The translations under genes and the position numbers were made by a program. 64,000 nt of DNA from Phyllobacterium brassicacearum (GTDB lineage Bacteria > Pseudomonadota > Alphaproteobacteria > Rhizobiales > Rhizobiaceae), in the NCBI RefSeq assembly GCF_003010955.1, contig NZ_PGGO01000004.1:1-64000 (forward strand), in the 5' to 3' direction. Below, in pieces: positions 36,381 to 45,988 of the stretch; position 1 is the stretch's first letter; every line of letters starts with the position of its first letter. A model generated the notes under the pieces. It did not search any database and had not been told where the DNA came from. It was given only the letters and a program-made list of their open reading frames with translations.

Positions 36381-37114
36381 AGCCGTTTGCGTGTCAGGCT
36401 GTGGAAATACAGGCTGACACGATAGCAAGGCCGCAGGATCTCCCGGCCCAGCCGCGCCAAAACGGTCTTGTTCTTGCCCTGAACCACCGTTCCGCCAAGA
36501 TTGAAATCAATCTCGCGAATGGTGATCGGACGCGCTGAAAGTATGCGGATCGGGTGCAACCAGCGCATCTGGATCGTCGTATCGACGGGCCGGTCGAAAC
36601 GTTCGGTTGCCGCAAGCAGCGCGGCCGCCGCATCACGTCCGACGAGTTGCATCTGCATCCCGAGGCCCGGCAATGCCGGCTCTATAAGGCTGTTTGTACC
36701 GGCCCGGGCAACTTCTGGCCCCTTCTCACCCCGCGGCCAGCGCGGAAAGCGGATATAGTCGCTTTGCTTCACGCTATCCATGGCAAGCTTCAATTGCGTG
36801 GCAAAAGCTGCATCGTCCACATCGACATCGTCCTCTATGATGAGGCCGGCATCGAGATTGCGGTTGACGATTGCTTGCCAGGCCTTGCGATGCGATAGAA
36901 AGCAGGCAACTTCTGACACACGCAGCGCAAATGGATAATGCGGGCTGTGCAGCGAGCGGCTATAGACGGCCCGCACCTCGTCATCGCTCATGTCCAGCGC
37001 GTCCAAAGCTTCGACGATCTCTGCTTTGACTGGCAAGCGCCTGATCAATCCGCGAACATGTTCTCCACGCTTCTCCGCCCGTCCAAGATGGATGATGAAA
37101 GCCGCAACCGTCAC
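36377..37114 (-). CDS. Glycosyltransferase family 25 (LPS core)
   Basis: A 245-residue GT25 enzyme: FIIHLGRAEKRGEHVRGLI, SEVACFLSHRKAWQAIV and the metal-binding acidic motif LIIEDDVDVDD. Such enzymes add galactose or glucose to LPS core; Brucella WadA belongs to the same family. The start is GTG, overlapping the stop of the upstream GT4 gene (GTGA), so translation is coupled. It is the last gene of greA - GT4 - GT25. Confidence 0.9.
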   Translation of the reverse strand: MTVAAFIIHLGRAEKRGEHVRGLIRRLPVKAEIVEALDALDMSDDEVRAVYSRSLHSPHYPFALRVSEVACFLSHRKAWQAIVNRNLDAGLIIEDDVDVDDAAFATQLKLAMDSVKQSDYIRFPRWPRGEKGPEVARAGTNSLIEPALPGLGMQMQLVGRDAAAALLAATERFDRPVDTTIQMRWLHPIRILSARPITIREIDFNLGGTVVQGKNKTVLARLGREILRPCYRVSLYFHSLTRKRL

Positions 37115-38175
37115 AGCTTCGATCCGCTGTCGAACATGTTCTCATAGACTTCAAGGATCTTGACGGCTTCCTTTTGCAACGGGAAGTTTTCCCGGACATG
37201 GGCAAGCGCCGATCTGCCAGCGCTTTCACACATAGCTGGATCCGCAAGGTAAGGTGCAATGGCCGCCTCGAGCGCAGCACCATCGCCGGCGGTAACGACA
37301 GTTCCGGTTCCAGCCTCGATCATCTCGGCATACGCACCGGCATCGCTCGCCACGACAGCCGTTTGTGACGCCATGGCTTCAAGCGGCGTTAGGCCAAAAC
37401 CTTCATTGCGCGAAGGCGCCACATAGAGGGTCATCCTGCGATACCAGAGGCGCACATCAGGCACCTCCCCCAGGAACAGGATGCGATCCGCGAGTCCCGC
37501 TTGCGCAATTTTGTCACGGAGCGCTTGTTCAAAGCCCTTGTTTTCCGTGGTCGTGCGGCCAGTCATGACCGCTGTCCATCGCGGGTGCTGCGGCAATAGA
37601 TTGATCATCGCATCAACGAAGAGATCCGTACCTTTAGAAGGCCGGATGCGTCCCGAACAGCCAACCAGAAGTTCTCCCGGAAGGCCTGAGGCCGCAAACC
37701 TGTCCTGTTCATCCTGTGGTGGATGGAACAGGTCTGTATCGACACCGTGCATAATGACCGTGTGGGGCACTTTCAGGAAACTGCCAGACTTGCCACTCGT
37801 GGCAATCACCGCGTTCATTTGCCGGATCAGCCATTTGGTGAAAGGCTTGTGATCCCGTTGCGCAGCCGAAGTGAACAACAGCTTCAATCTCATGCGCAGC
37901 ACCGAGCGCATAAGAATCCCGGCAATCATCTCATTGTTGCGGCGCGCGTGCCAGATGCGAAATGGTCGGGTCCTCGGCTTGAACCAAAGAGCTGGAACCG
38001 ACATCCAGCCAATACTCGGCAGTGCCGCGGGCAATCCCGGACCCATGGTGACAATATTGAGGCCATTGGCCCGCTGCAACGGAATGAGTTGAATGATCGT
38101 CGAAGTGACTCCGGAAAGCTCTCGCTTGAAATTCGGAGCGATCACTTCGACGCTGTTCACGCTATCGGCAGACAC
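37111..38175 (-). CDS. lpsB: LPS-core glycosyltransferase, LpsB/LpcC-like (GT4)
   Basis: A 354-residue GT4 enzyme. IAPNFKRELSGVTSTIIQLIP at the N-terminus and GCSGRIRPSKGTDLFVDAM, FLGEVPDVRLWYRRMTLYVAPSRNEGFGLTPLEAMA with the conserved E-X7-E are typical of rhizobial LpsB and Brucella LpcC, mannosyltransferases of the LPS inner core. Start choice: GTG at 38175, five bases after the greA stop, gives the family length; GTG at 38160 is an alternative and the ATG upstream would lie inside greA. Adjacent greA and GT25 support the assignment. Confidence 0.88.
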   Translation of the reverse strand: MSADSVNSVEVIAPNFKRELSGVTSTIIQLIPLQRANGLNIVTMGPGLPAALPSIGWMSVPALWFKPRTRPFRIWHARRNNEMIAGILMRSVLRMRLKLLFTSAAQRDHKPFTKWLIRQMNAVIATSGKSGSFLKVPHTVIMHGVDTDLFHPPQDEQDRFAASGLPGELLVGCSGRIRPSKGTDLFVDAMINLLPQHPRWTAVMTGRTTTENKGFEQALRDKIAQAGLADRILFLGEVPDVRLWYRRMTLYVAPSRNEGFGLTPLEAMASQTAVVASDAGAYAEMIEAGTGTVVTAGDGAALEAAIAPYLADPAMCESAGRSALAHVRENFPLQKEAVKILEVYENMFDSGSKL

Positions 38176-38179
38176 CGAT

Positions 38180-38653
38180 TCAGACGAATCTGAAGCCGAT
38201 GATTTCGTAAGACCGGGCACCACCCGGTGCATTGACCTCGATCGTCTCACCCTCGCTCTTGCCGATCAGCGCGCGCGCAATCGGCGATGAAATGGAAATG
38301 CGTCCGGCTTTCGGGTCTGCCTCCTGATCGCCAACAATCTGATAGATCCGCTTCTCTTCGGTATCCTCGTCGATCAGATGGATCGTGGCGCCAAACTTGA
38401 TCTTGTCGCCTGAAAGCTTTGATATATCGATGATTTCGGCGCGAGCGGTATAATCCTCAAGCTCGCCCACGCGGCCTTCATTATGGCTCTGCGCTTCCTT
38501 GGCGGCATGATACTCGGCATTTTCCGAAAGGTCGCCATGGGCGCGCGCTTCCGAAATTGCCTGGATGATGCGCGGCCGCTCTTCCTGTTGGCGCCAGCGC
38601 AATTCTTCCTTGAGCTTATCAAACCCAGCCTGTGTCATCGGGACCTTTTCCAT
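38180..38653 (-). CDS. greA: Transcription elongation factor GreA
   Basis: A 157-residue factor that rescues backtracked RNA polymerase. The N-terminal coiled coil ([50 protein letters not shown]) keeps the acidic tip DLSENAEY. The C-terminal FKBP-like domain ends [18 protein letters not shown] and [18 protein letters not shown] precedes the ATG at 38653. It leads the greA-lpsB-GT25 operon. Confidence 0.97.
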   Translation of the reverse strand: MEKVPMTQAGFDKLKEELRWRQQEERPRIIQAISEARAHGDLSENAEYHAAKEAQSHNEGRVGELEDYTARAEIIDISKLSGDKIKFGATIHLIDEDTEEKRIYQIVGDQEADPKAGRISISSPIARALIGKSEGETIEVNAPGGARSYEIIGFRFV

Positions 38654-38943
38654 GCCCTCTCCTTTCGTAGTCAGTACCGAACGGCGCCTTATCGGGTAGC
38701 CGCGCGGCACAAAAAGAAAACGGTCACCGAAGCTCAAACTTCGGAACCGTTCAGTCATCCGTCCCTCAATATAGCACTGTTTCGGGCAATTTCACGAAGA
38801 AAGTGGAAAATGTCGCAACTCACGGCTTGTTCTTAGCCGGCTGGTGGAGCCGAGGCATCATTCACATCACTGTGAGACGACGGATGAGTGGATTATGCGC
38901 AAAATACGGCATGCTTTGCCGAACGACAAAAGGATAGTCATTA

Positions 38944-40092
38944 ATGAATTCGGGATTTAGAGCCTTATCCGTCAGCGTGTTCACCACCCTGATTGCCGCT
39001 TCTTGCGTCACTGCTTCCGCGAAGGACTTCAAGACCGAAAAAGTAACTGTTTCGACGGAAACAGTTGCAGGCAGTCTCAACCATCCGTGGAGCCTTGCCT
39101 TTCTGCCGGATGGCGCCCTCCTCGTGACCGAACGGGTCGGCAACATGCGCATCATCACCAACGGCAAGGTTTCGGAACCAATCGCCAACGTACCCAAGGT
39201 CGCAGTCATGGGTCAGGGTGGATTGCTCGACGTTGCGCTCGCCCCCGACTTCCCGACAAGCGGCGGAATTTATTTCACCTATTCACAACCGGGCAAGGGG
39301 GGAGCCGGAACGGCATTGGCAAGCGCGAAACTTGTCCGCGACCAGAATGGCGCAGCACTTGAAGATGTATCCGTGCTCGTTTCGATGAACCGGAAGAGCA
39401 GGAGAGGACAGCATTTCGGCTCGCGCATCGTTGTAGCGCCCGACGGCAAGCTGTTCGTCACCATGGGTGAACGGGGCGAGCAACGGCGTGCACAGGATTT
39501 CAGGGATCATGCAGGTTCTGTGCTACGCATCAACGCGGATGGCTCCATTCCGGCAGACAATCCGTTTGCCGATGGAAAGCTGGGCCTTCCGGAGCTCTGG
39601 TCCAAGGGCCACCGTAACCCGCAAGGCGCATTTTGGGACCCCGTCACGCAATCACTGTGGACCGTAGAGCATGGCGCAATGGGTGGCGACGAGGTCAACC
39701 AGCCGCAGCCAGGAAAGAATTATGGCTGGCCAGTGATAACATATGGCAAGGATTACTCGGGCGCGAAGATTGGTAAGGGTACGGCGGCCAAAGGCTATGA
39801 GCAGCCGCTTTACTACTGGGACCCGTCGATCGCGCCTTCGGGGGCCGCAGTCTATGAGGGGGCAATGTTTCCCGAATGGAAAGGCGACCTCCTTGTCGGG
39901 TCACTCAAGTTCGAATTGCTATCGCGCCTCGACCGCGATGAAAAAGGCGTGATCACGGGCGAAGAGCGGATTTTCGACGGCGAGTTTGGGCGTATACGCG
40001 ATGTTCGGGTTGCTCCTGACGGCTCAGTCTACCTCCTCACCGATGAAAGCAATGGAGAAATCATCCGCTTGAGCCGCACACCTCAGACCTGA
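38944..40092 (+). CDS. PQQ-dependent aldose sugar dehydrogenase-like protein
   Basis: A 382-residue exported beta-propeller (Gdh/Yli-type sugar dehydrogenase). After a signal peptide (ALSVSVFTTLIAASCVTASA) come LNHPWSLAFLPDGALLVTERVGNMRI, MGQGGLLDVALAPDF, HFGSRIVVAPDGKLFVTMGERG, the catalytic-site HRNPQGAFWDP and VYEGAMFPEWKGDLLVG. It may oxidise sugars in the periplasm with PQQ. AAAGGA lies upstream of the ATG. PQQ synthesis genes are not in the window. Confidence 0.92.
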   Translation: MNSGFRALSVSVFTTLIAASCVTASAKDFKTEKVTVSTETVAGSLNHPWSLAFLPDGALLVTERVGNMRIITNGKVSEPIANVPKVAVMGQGGLLDVALAPDFPTSGGIYFTYSQPGKGGAGTALASAKLVRDQNGAALEDVSVLVSMNRKSRRGQHFGSRIVVAPDGKLFVTMGERGEQRRAQDFRDHAGSVLRINADGSIPADNPFADGKLGLPELWSKGHRNPQGAFWDPVTQSLWTVEHGAMGGDEVNQPQPGKNYGWPVITYGKDYSGAKIGKGTAAKGYEQPLYYWDPSIAPSGAAVYEGAMFPEWKGDLLVGSLKFELLSRLDRDEKGVITGEERIFDGEFGRIRDVRVAPDGSVYLLTDESNGEIIRLSRTPQT

Positions 40093-40171
40093 TTCAAATC
40101 CGCTTGCTGCCGTGTGTCGTAGCCATTACAGATTCGCCGCGGCGGGGACAGGGTATCCGCGGAGAATCATC

Positions 40172-41062
40172 ATGACGCACGGCCGTGCCAATATTTTGCT
40201 GCTTGCTGCTGGAGCTATCTGGGGCCTCGGTTTTGTCGCGCAATCCAGCGCCATGAGCAGTGTTGGCCCCTTCATGTTTGTTGCCGTCCGATTCCTCTTG
40301 GCGGCTCTGACCGTCCTCCCCTTCGCAGTCCGCGAAGAAAAAAATTCCCACGAAAAGCTGACACGCTCGGACTATTACGGATTTTTCTTCATCGGCGTGC
40401 TGCTTTTTTCCGGCGCAGCACTCCAGCAAATCGGCATAATGACAACGTCGGTTACCAACTCAGGCTTCCTGACCGGGCTTTATGTCGTGATGGTGCCATT
40501 CCTGGCCGTCTTGCTGTTCTGGCAGTGGCCCCATCCTGTGGTGTGGCCCTGCGCCATGACGGCGCTTGCAGGCATTTATTTGTTATCCGGCGGTCAGCTC
40601 GATGGATTGGCGATCGGCGACTGGTTGACAGTTGCCTGCGCTGCGTTCTGGGCACTTCAGATCATTTTCGTCAATCGCATTGCAATCAAGAGCGGCAGAC
40701 CGATCATGCTTGCACTCGTGCAATTTGTCGTATGCGGTGTCCTCGGCCTCATCATCGCGCTCGGGACCGAACGCACCGAAGTCTTTTCAGTGCTGGCAGC
40801 CGCACCGGAGATCCTCTTTGCTGGTATATTCTCTTCCGGAATTGCCTTCACGCTGCAGGCAGTCGGTCAACGTTTCACAACCGCACCACAAGCTGCCATC
40901 ATGTTGTCTTCCGAAGCGCTCTTCGCTGCACTTTTTGGCGCCCTCATACTTGGAGAACGCATGTCGATCCAGGGGGCAGTTGGCTGCGCCCTCATCTTCG
41001 TCGCAATGATTGCAGTCGAGCTTGTTCCGGCTCTGCGCAGCCGGGCCGATGTCAGGCCTTGA
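40172..41062 (+). CDS. EamA/DMT-family transporter
   Basis: A 296-residue protein with ten predicted membrane helices in two EamA repeats (ANILLLAAGAIWGLGFVAQSSAMSSVGPFMFVAVRFLLAAL and WLTVACAAFWALQIIFVNRIA). It resembles RhaT/YdcZ-like drug or metabolite exporters. GGAGAATCATC precedes the ATG at 40172. Its end overlaps the convergent DUF486 gene by 11 bp. Substrate unknown. Confidence 0.9.
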   Translation: MTHGRANILLLAAGAIWGLGFVAQSSAMSSVGPFMFVAVRFLLAALTVLPFAVREEKNSHEKLTRSDYYGFFFIGVLLFSGAALQQIGIMTTSVTNSGFLTGLYVVMVPFLAVLLFWQWPHPVVWPCAMTALAGIYLLSGGQLDGLAIGDWLTVACAAFWALQIIFVNRIAIKSGRPIMLALVQFVVCGVLGLIIALGTERTEVFSVLAAAPEILFAGIFSSGIAFTLQAVGQRFTTAPQAAIMLSSEALFAALFGALILGERMSIQGAVGCALIFVAMIAVELVPALRSRADVRP

Positions 41063-41402
41063 AAATCAACGTTGCCCCACCGGCTATCAGGGCGAATCCC
41101 GCCACATGCTGCCAAGTGAACGATTCCTTCAGGTAAAGGACAGAGAACACGCTGAAGACAACCAGCGTGATCACTTCCTGCATGGTCTTCAGCTCCGCCG
41201 TCGAATAGACCGCGTGTCCAATACGATTTGCGGGGATCGCAAACCAGTATTCAACGAGTGCGATACCCCAACTGCCGAAGACCACTGGGGTCAAAGGTGC
41301 AGCCGGGTACTTCAGATGACCATACCAGGCGAAGGTCATGAACACGTTCGACACTATGAGCAGCAGGATGGGCATGATGGAGGGTGAAAGGAAGGTTGAC
41401 AT
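41052..41402 (-). CDS. DUF486 (DMT-like) membrane protein
   Basis: A protein of about 116 residues with four membrane helices. LLLIVSNVFMTFAWYGHLKYP, GIALVEYWFAIPANRIGH and LKTMQEVITLVVFSVFSVLYLKE are the family hallmark; the family is part of the drug/metabolite transporter clan. The start is not fixed: ATG at 41402 or 41405, without good ribosome site. Function unknown. Confidence 0.85.
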   Translation of the reverse strand: MSTFLSPSIMPILLLIVSNVFMTFAWYGHLKYPAAPLTPVVFGSWGIALVEYWFAIPANRIGHAVYSTAELKTMQEVITLVVFSVFSVLYLKESFTWQHVAGFALIAGGATLIFKA

Positions 41403-41584
41403 CATTGGCTCATTTGGGAGGAAAGGAGAGACTGCAGTTCCACCTAATTGCATTGCCGCATGCAATGAAATCAAGCCACAACCGCGCGCGCCGTATTTCT
41501 GACGCAGGTCTTAAGGCCAGCGCTGACCTTTCCTTTACAATTTATAACTAGTTTTAGCTGCATCAGGCAAGGGGATGTGGTGAC

Positions 41585-42556
41585 ATGAGTTTTGCGTTGT
41601 CGTCCGCTAGGCGCTTGAGGCGCATGTCAACGATCATGGTTCTGTGTTCATGCACGGCGCTCAATGCTTGCGGCATGGGCGATGTCAGACGCCCGATGGC
41701 TGACGTCGGGAGCAGCACGGACACGGCTGTAGCTGAGCAATCCCTGGCCAGTGAGGAGAACCAGCAGGTAGCAACAGAGGATACTCAGAGACTGGTTGTA
41801 CCAGAGAGCGAACAGATGGCGAGCGAGGAGCTGCAGCCGCTGTCGACACCGGACGATCAGCAAATTGCGAACCAGGATACCCAGTTACCGTCCACCCCTG
41901 AACCCGATCCAGTCATCAACGAAGAAAACCAGGACGATAGCCATGGTTATCCGGGCGGCATAAGCGATCCGATAGCCCGGGGTGAAAACCTTTATGCCAT
42001 GTCCAGCAGCGAGGTCGCCTGCCGGACCCAGCTGAAACGGCTTGGCGTTGTCTTCCAGGAACGCGAACCGATCAACGATGGAGGCGTATGCCGTATCGAT
42101 CATCCGCTTAGAGTCAGCGGTTTCTCGAGCGGTCGGATCAAACTCAAGCCGAGCGCAACGTTGAACTGCCAGATGACGCTGGCATTTGCGCGCTGGGTCA
42201 AGGGCGATCTCTCACCTTCTACGCGACTTCGCTATCTCTCCGGGATCAACACGATTCACCAGGCGTCGAGCTATTCCTGCCGTACCATGAGCAATCAACG
42301 CGGGCGAAGCATGTCTGAACATTCCAAGGGCAACGCACTCGATATCGCGAAGATCACCCTCAACAATGGTCGCGATATTAAGGTACAGAAGCCCGGCTTC
42401 TTCGCCTTCCGCCAGCGCGGGCTGCTAAATTCCGTGCGCTCAGACGCGTGCGATTATTTCACAACTGTTCTCGGCCCTGGCTACGACAGGTTCCACCGCG
42501 ATCATTTCCATTTTGACCTGATGCAGCGCCGCACCGGGCGCCGCGCCTGTCGCTGA
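41585..42556 (+). CDS. Extensin-like C-terminal domain protein, probable lipoprotein
   Basis: A 323-residue envelope protein. The N-terminus has a hydrophobic stretch with two cysteines (MVLCSCTALNACGMG) that could be a lipobox. An acidic Gln/Glu-rich linker of about 100 residues follows, with repeats of the type EENQQVATEDTQ. The C-terminal extensin-like domain starts at CRTQLKRLGVVF and has NCQMTLAFARWVKG, SSYSCRTM, EHSKGNALDIA and HRDHFHFDL, a metal-site pattern shared with D-Ala-D-Ala peptidase-like enzymes. It is probably active on peptidoglycan. AAGGGGAT lies upstream. Confidence 0.85.
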   Translation: MSFALSSARRLRRMSTIMVLCSCTALNACGMGDVRRPMADVGSSTDTAVAEQSLASEENQQVATEDTQRLVVPESEQMASEELQPLSTPDDQQIANQDTQLPSTPEPDPVINEENQDDSHGYPGGISDPIARGENLYAMSSSEVACRTQLKRLGVVFQEREPINDGGVCRIDHPLRVSGFSSGRIKLKPSATLNCQMTLAFARWVKGDLSPSTRLRYLSGINTIHQASSYSCRTMSNQRGRSMSEHSKGNALDIAKITLNNGRDIKVQKPGFFAFRQRGLLNSVRSDACDYFTTVLGPGYDRFHRDHFHFDLMQRRTGRRACR

Positions 42557-42586
42557 GCAAGAACAGAACGCTTTTATAAGCATGTC

Positions 42587-43120
42587 ATTCCGACTGAACC
42601 GGATGATCCGCTTCCGCTCGTCCCCAATATTCCAGATCATGAAAATTGATCGGCCGACTTGCATGAAGACGAAGGCGCAAGCGAACACCGTTCCGCGTTC
42701 TCCGAACGCCGTGGGAATTGACGTGGAAAGCACAAGACCCGCCAGCATCAGCACGAACAGCATGATCCGCCCCGGCAGCGTGGCCGGGTCGAGCCAGTTG
42801 TTACACCACATCGTATAGACCCAGACCCACCAGATCGCTGCGAGCATCAACGCACTTTCGGCAAGACCTTTAATGCTCAGGTCGTGCAGTAGCAGATGCG
42901 ATATTTGAGTGATTGCGAAGACAAAAACGAGATCGAAGAACAATTCGACAAAGTCGACTTTCGCGCTGTTGGCTTCATCGCGCGTGCGTGAGTATGAATT
43001 GCGCCAAAAAATGCCACGTTTTTGCCCCAATTTTCGAACGCATTTTTCCAGAAATGGTATGTCTTTTATCAAAATGAGGATCGTTTGATCCTGGAATTTT
43101 ACAAGAATCGTATTCGACAT
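42587..43120 (-). pseudogene. Truncated low-temperature-requirement A (LtrA) gene
   Basis: The frame encodes RNSYSRTRDEANSAKVDFVE, LFFDLVFVFAITQISHLLLH, WWVWVYTMWCNNWLDP and FVFMQVGRSIFMIWN, the first half of an LtrA-family membrane protein (normally close to 390 residues). Homology stops near 42587; the frame then runs antisense into the extensin gene. The remainder of LtrA is absent, so this is a 3'-deleted remnant with the extensin-gene end at the break. The start is uncertain. Confidence 0.75.
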
Positions 43121-43287
43121 TACCGATAACGACACGAACTTACCATGTCTCTGTGCATGATGATTTGCAATGCCACCGAAGTTCTCATCTGAGAACATAT
43201 TCCTATAACGCTACTGCCAAATGGGACTTGCCACGTGCTTTTCATATCTTCTTTAATGGGCAGAATCGCACATTACAGGAGGACAAT

Positions 43288-43710
43288 ATGCGTTTCACCG
43301 ACCGCTATCCGATCATCGTCACCACTCGAAAAGAAGCGTGCCGTGACTTCTGGATCAAGCACTTGGGCTTTGTCAGCGGCTTCGACAGCACGTGGATCTC
43401 CTGGCTCACAACCGAGGACCAGTCGGCCTCCATCGCCTTTATGACACCCGACCATCCGTCCGCCCCGCCCGGCCCCGAGTCTTTCAGCGGTAAAGGCATG
43501 TGCTTCGAACTACAGGTCGACGATGCCAAGGCTGTGTTCGAAAACATCAGCGCTACCGGCCTTGAGATCGAGTATCCGTTGACTGACGAGCCTTTCGGTC
43601 AGCGCCGCTTCGGTTTCCATGATCCTTCTGGCCTGTGGATCGACATAGTCGAACAGACTGAAGCAGAAGCAGGGTTCTGGGATAAATATTTGATCGGCAG
43701 CCAGAGCTAG
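43288..43710 (+). CDS. VOC-family (glyoxalase-like) protein
   Basis: A 140-residue vicinal-oxygen-chelate protein with two beta-alpha-beta-beta-beta units: YPIIVTTRKEACRDFWIKHLGFVSGFDSTWISWL and LQVDDAKAVFENISATGLEIEYPLTDEPFGQRRFGFHDPSGLWIDIVEQ. GGAGGACA sits just before the ATG. The resistance-protein-like form often acts on electrophiles or antibiotics; the substrate is not evident. Confidence 0.88.
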   Translation: MRFTDRYPIIVTTRKEACRDFWIKHLGFVSGFDSTWISWLTTEDQSASIAFMTPDHPSAPPGPESFSGKGMCFELQVDDAKAVFENISATGLEIEYPLTDEPFGQRRFGFHDPSGLWIDIVEQTEAEAGFWDKYLIGSQS

Positions 43711-43713
43711 CCG

Positions 43714-44100
43714 TTAGGTCTCCGGCACGGGTGTCGGCTTGCCTTCCTTATCGAGCGCAACCATGACAAAGTCGGCATGGGTAACCAGTTCCATCAGATC
43801 CGACAGATAACGCTGTGCCCATGCCTCGACCTTCAAGACGATCGATGTGCGTCCGACATGGGCGATATGCGTGTAGATACAGAGCGTATCGCCGATCTTT
43901 ACGGGCTTGGCGAAAGCCATTTCCTTGACCGCAGCTGTCACCACGCGCCCGCGTGCTCTTTCCGCTGCCCGGATGCCACAGGACAAATCCATCTGCGCCA
44001 TAACCCAGCCACCGAAAATATCCCCCGCCGCATTGGCATCGGCTGGCATGGCGAGGGTGCGCAGGGTCAGTTCGCCAATCGGCTTGGTCTTTTCGGTCAA
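43714..44100 (-). CDS. Acyl-CoA thioesterase (YciA-type hotdog)
   Basis: A 128-residue hotdog-fold enzyme. TLRTLAMPADANAAGDIFGGWVMAQMDLSCG contains the catalytic NAAGDIFGGW, and VKIGDTLCIYTHIAHVGRTS follows as in YciA. It hydrolyses acyl-CoA. Both possible starts are TTG: at 44100, with GGAG 7 bases upstream, and 44151, without. I use 44100. It ends 4 bases from the convergent VOC gene. Confidence 0.9.
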   Translation of the reverse strand: MTEKTKPIGELTLRTLAMPADANAAGDIFGGWVMAQMDLSCGIRAAERARGRVVTAAVKEMAFAKPVKIGDTLCIYTHIAHVGRTSIVLKVEAWAQRYLSDLMELVTHADFVMVALDKEGKPTPVPET

Positions 44101-44274
44101 TTCCGGTCTCCGTAGGTGATTGCTGGTTCGGTCAATGATGCGGTGCGCCAATAGGATTGAAAAGGGGGTATGTGCAACAACTGTCGGAAACCCGACATAC
44201 CGGGTCGTTGCGCGGTTTCAGGATCGTTCCTGGCCTGGCCTAGTCTGTGTCGGTAACGAATTTCGGAGGGATCC

Positions 44275-45471
44275 ATGAAAATCACCGATGTCAAAACCTT
44301 CGTGGTCGGCAATCCGCCACCAGCGTTTGGCGGGACCTGGTTTCTCTTCGTCAAACTTACAACAGACTCCGGTGTTGTTGGCTACGGCGAGGCCTACAAT
44401 TCCACCGTCAGTCCGCAAGTGATGCGCATGGTTGTTGAAGACGTTGCGGAACGCTGGCTCGTCGGAGAAGACCCGCATCACATTGAGCGCTTCTTCCGTC
44501 GCGCCTATTCCGCCGGTTTTACCCAGCGACCGGATGTGACCATCATGGGCGCGGTATCGGCGCTTGAGATGGCCTGCTGGGACATTATCGGCAAGGAAGC
44601 AGATAAGCCCGTCTACGAGTTGCTTGGCGGCAAGGTGCACGAGAAACTCCGCAGCTACACCTACCTTTATCCCAAGCCCGAACTTGGCGAGACATCCGCC
44701 ATCTACTGGAATGCCGAGGCATCGGCGGAGCGCGCCGCAGAATATGTCGCGCAAGGCTACACTGCCGTGAAGTTCGACCCCGTCGCTCCTTATACGTCGT
44801 TTGATCCACGCCAGCTTTCTCTCGAGCAACTCGACCTTGGCGAGAAATTCGTTCGCCTTGTTCGCGAGGCTGTCGGCTCCAAGGCAGATCTGCTGTTTGG
44901 CACGCATGGCCAGATGACTCCAACGAGTGCCGTCAGACTGGCAAAGCGGCTAGAACCCTATGATCCGCTTTGGCTTGAAGAGCCAGTCCCGCCAGACATG
45001 CCCGAGCACATGGGCTACGTGCAGCAACACACATCCATCCCGGTCGCTGCCGGCGAACGCCTGACGACGAAGTATGAGTTTCAACGCTTGCTGGTGAATC
45101 GGGCGGCCAATGTCCTGCAAATGAATCTTGGCCGTGTCGGCGGGATCCTCGAAGCCAAGAAGATTGCAGGTATGGCCGAAACGTTTCATGCGCAGATCGC
45201 GCCGCACCTCTATTGCGGTCCCATCGTCGGCGCCGCCAACATTCAGATCTCAACGTGCAGCCCAAATTTCCTTATTCTCGAATGCATCCAGGCCTTTAGT
45301 GGTTTTCATGCCGATATCCTGAAGAAACCGATCCGTTGGGAAGACGGCTATATCATTCCATCACCGGAACCAGGACTCGGAGTCGAGTTGAATGAAGCAG
45401 TTGCAGAAGCCAACGCTTATGACGGGCACGAACTTCACCTCAACATGGGACGCGATCCTTTGATCTTCTGA
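44275..45471 (+). CDS. Mandelate racemase/muconate lactonizing enzyme family dehydratase
   Basis: A 398-residue enolase-superfamily enzyme. The capping domain is at the N-terminus (WFLFVKLTTDSGVVGYGEAYN). The barrel shows YTAVKFDPVAP, the metal-ligand series in DLLFGTHGQMT, WLEEPVPPD, and PVAAGERL, and the acid/base APHLYCGPIVGAAN. The pattern resembles galactonate/gluconate-type sugar acid dehydratases. GGAGG lies before the ATG. No sugar operon surrounds it, so the substrate is open. Confidence 0.9.
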   Translation: MKITDVKTFVVGNPPPAFGGTWFLFVKLTTDSGVVGYGEAYNSTVSPQVMRMVVEDVAERWLVGEDPHHIERFFRRAYSAGFTQRPDVTIMGAVSALEMACWDIIGKEADKPVYELLGGKVHEKLRSYTYLYPKPELGETSAIYWNAEASAERAAEYVAQGYTAVKFDPVAPYTSFDPRQLSLEQLDLGEKFVRLVREAVGSKADLLFGTHGQMTPTSAVRLAKRLEPYDPLWLEEPVPPDMPEHMGYVQQHTSIPVAAGERLTTKYEFQRLLVNRAANVLQMNLGRVGGILEAKKIAGMAETFHAQIAPHLYCGPIVGAANIQISTCSPNFLILECIQAFSGFHADILKKPIRWEDGYIIPSPEPGLGVELNEAVAEANAYDGHELHLNMGRDPLIF

Positions 45472-45607
45472 GTGCAGCTCGATGGCACAAAAAGCGCGCA
45501 AAATACAAAATTGTCGCATACAAACTTTATGCCATGAATCCGCTGTATTTCCCCGGAGAATCTGCTCATATATCAATTGCATTCCGCCCGTTTTGAAAGC
45601 CCGTTCC

Positions 45608-45865
45608 GTGCCTCTCCATATTGAGCTTATCGGCAGTCTCGCTGCCGTAATCACTACCTTGTGCTGGGTCCCGCAGATTATCAAGATTGTGCGGCATCGC
45701 GAGACAGCAAGCATTTCCCTAGTGATGAATGTCTCGCTCGTGCTTGGTGTCTTTCTGTGGTTCATTTATGGAATGATGATCGGTTCCTGGCCAGTGATAG
45801 CGGCGAATGGAGTGACACTGCTGCTTATCCTGACGATTTTGGGCCTAAAGCTGCGCTACGGCTGA
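45608..45865 (+). CDS. SemiSWEET/MtN3-like sugar transporter
   Basis: A protein of about 85 residues with three membrane helices and a PQ-loop: LIGSLAAVITTLCWVPQIIKIVRHRETASISL then VSLVLGVFLWFIYGMMIGSWPVIAANGVTLL. Two copies form a sugar channel. The start is the GTG at 45608; upstream sequence in frame to 45482 looks non-coding. No clear ribosome site. Confidence 0.85.
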   Translation: MPLHIELIGSLAAVITTLCWVPQIIKIVRHRETASISLVMNVSLVLGVFLWFIYGMMIGSWPVIAANGVTLLLILTILGLKLRYG

Positions 45866-45988
45866 TCCCCCCGTTTGCCATTCCAGATTGAATGGATCCT
45901 GAAAATACAATTTCAAATGCGTTTCGCTGCCTTGCAGTCACCTGCATGCTGAAAAGAGATTTCATTTCAGCAAGTAGATTGCGGACTT

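Noticed and set aside
37723-38193. Plus-strand frame of 156 codons within lpsB
   Set aside because: Antisense to a conserved glycosyltransferase, no ribosome site.
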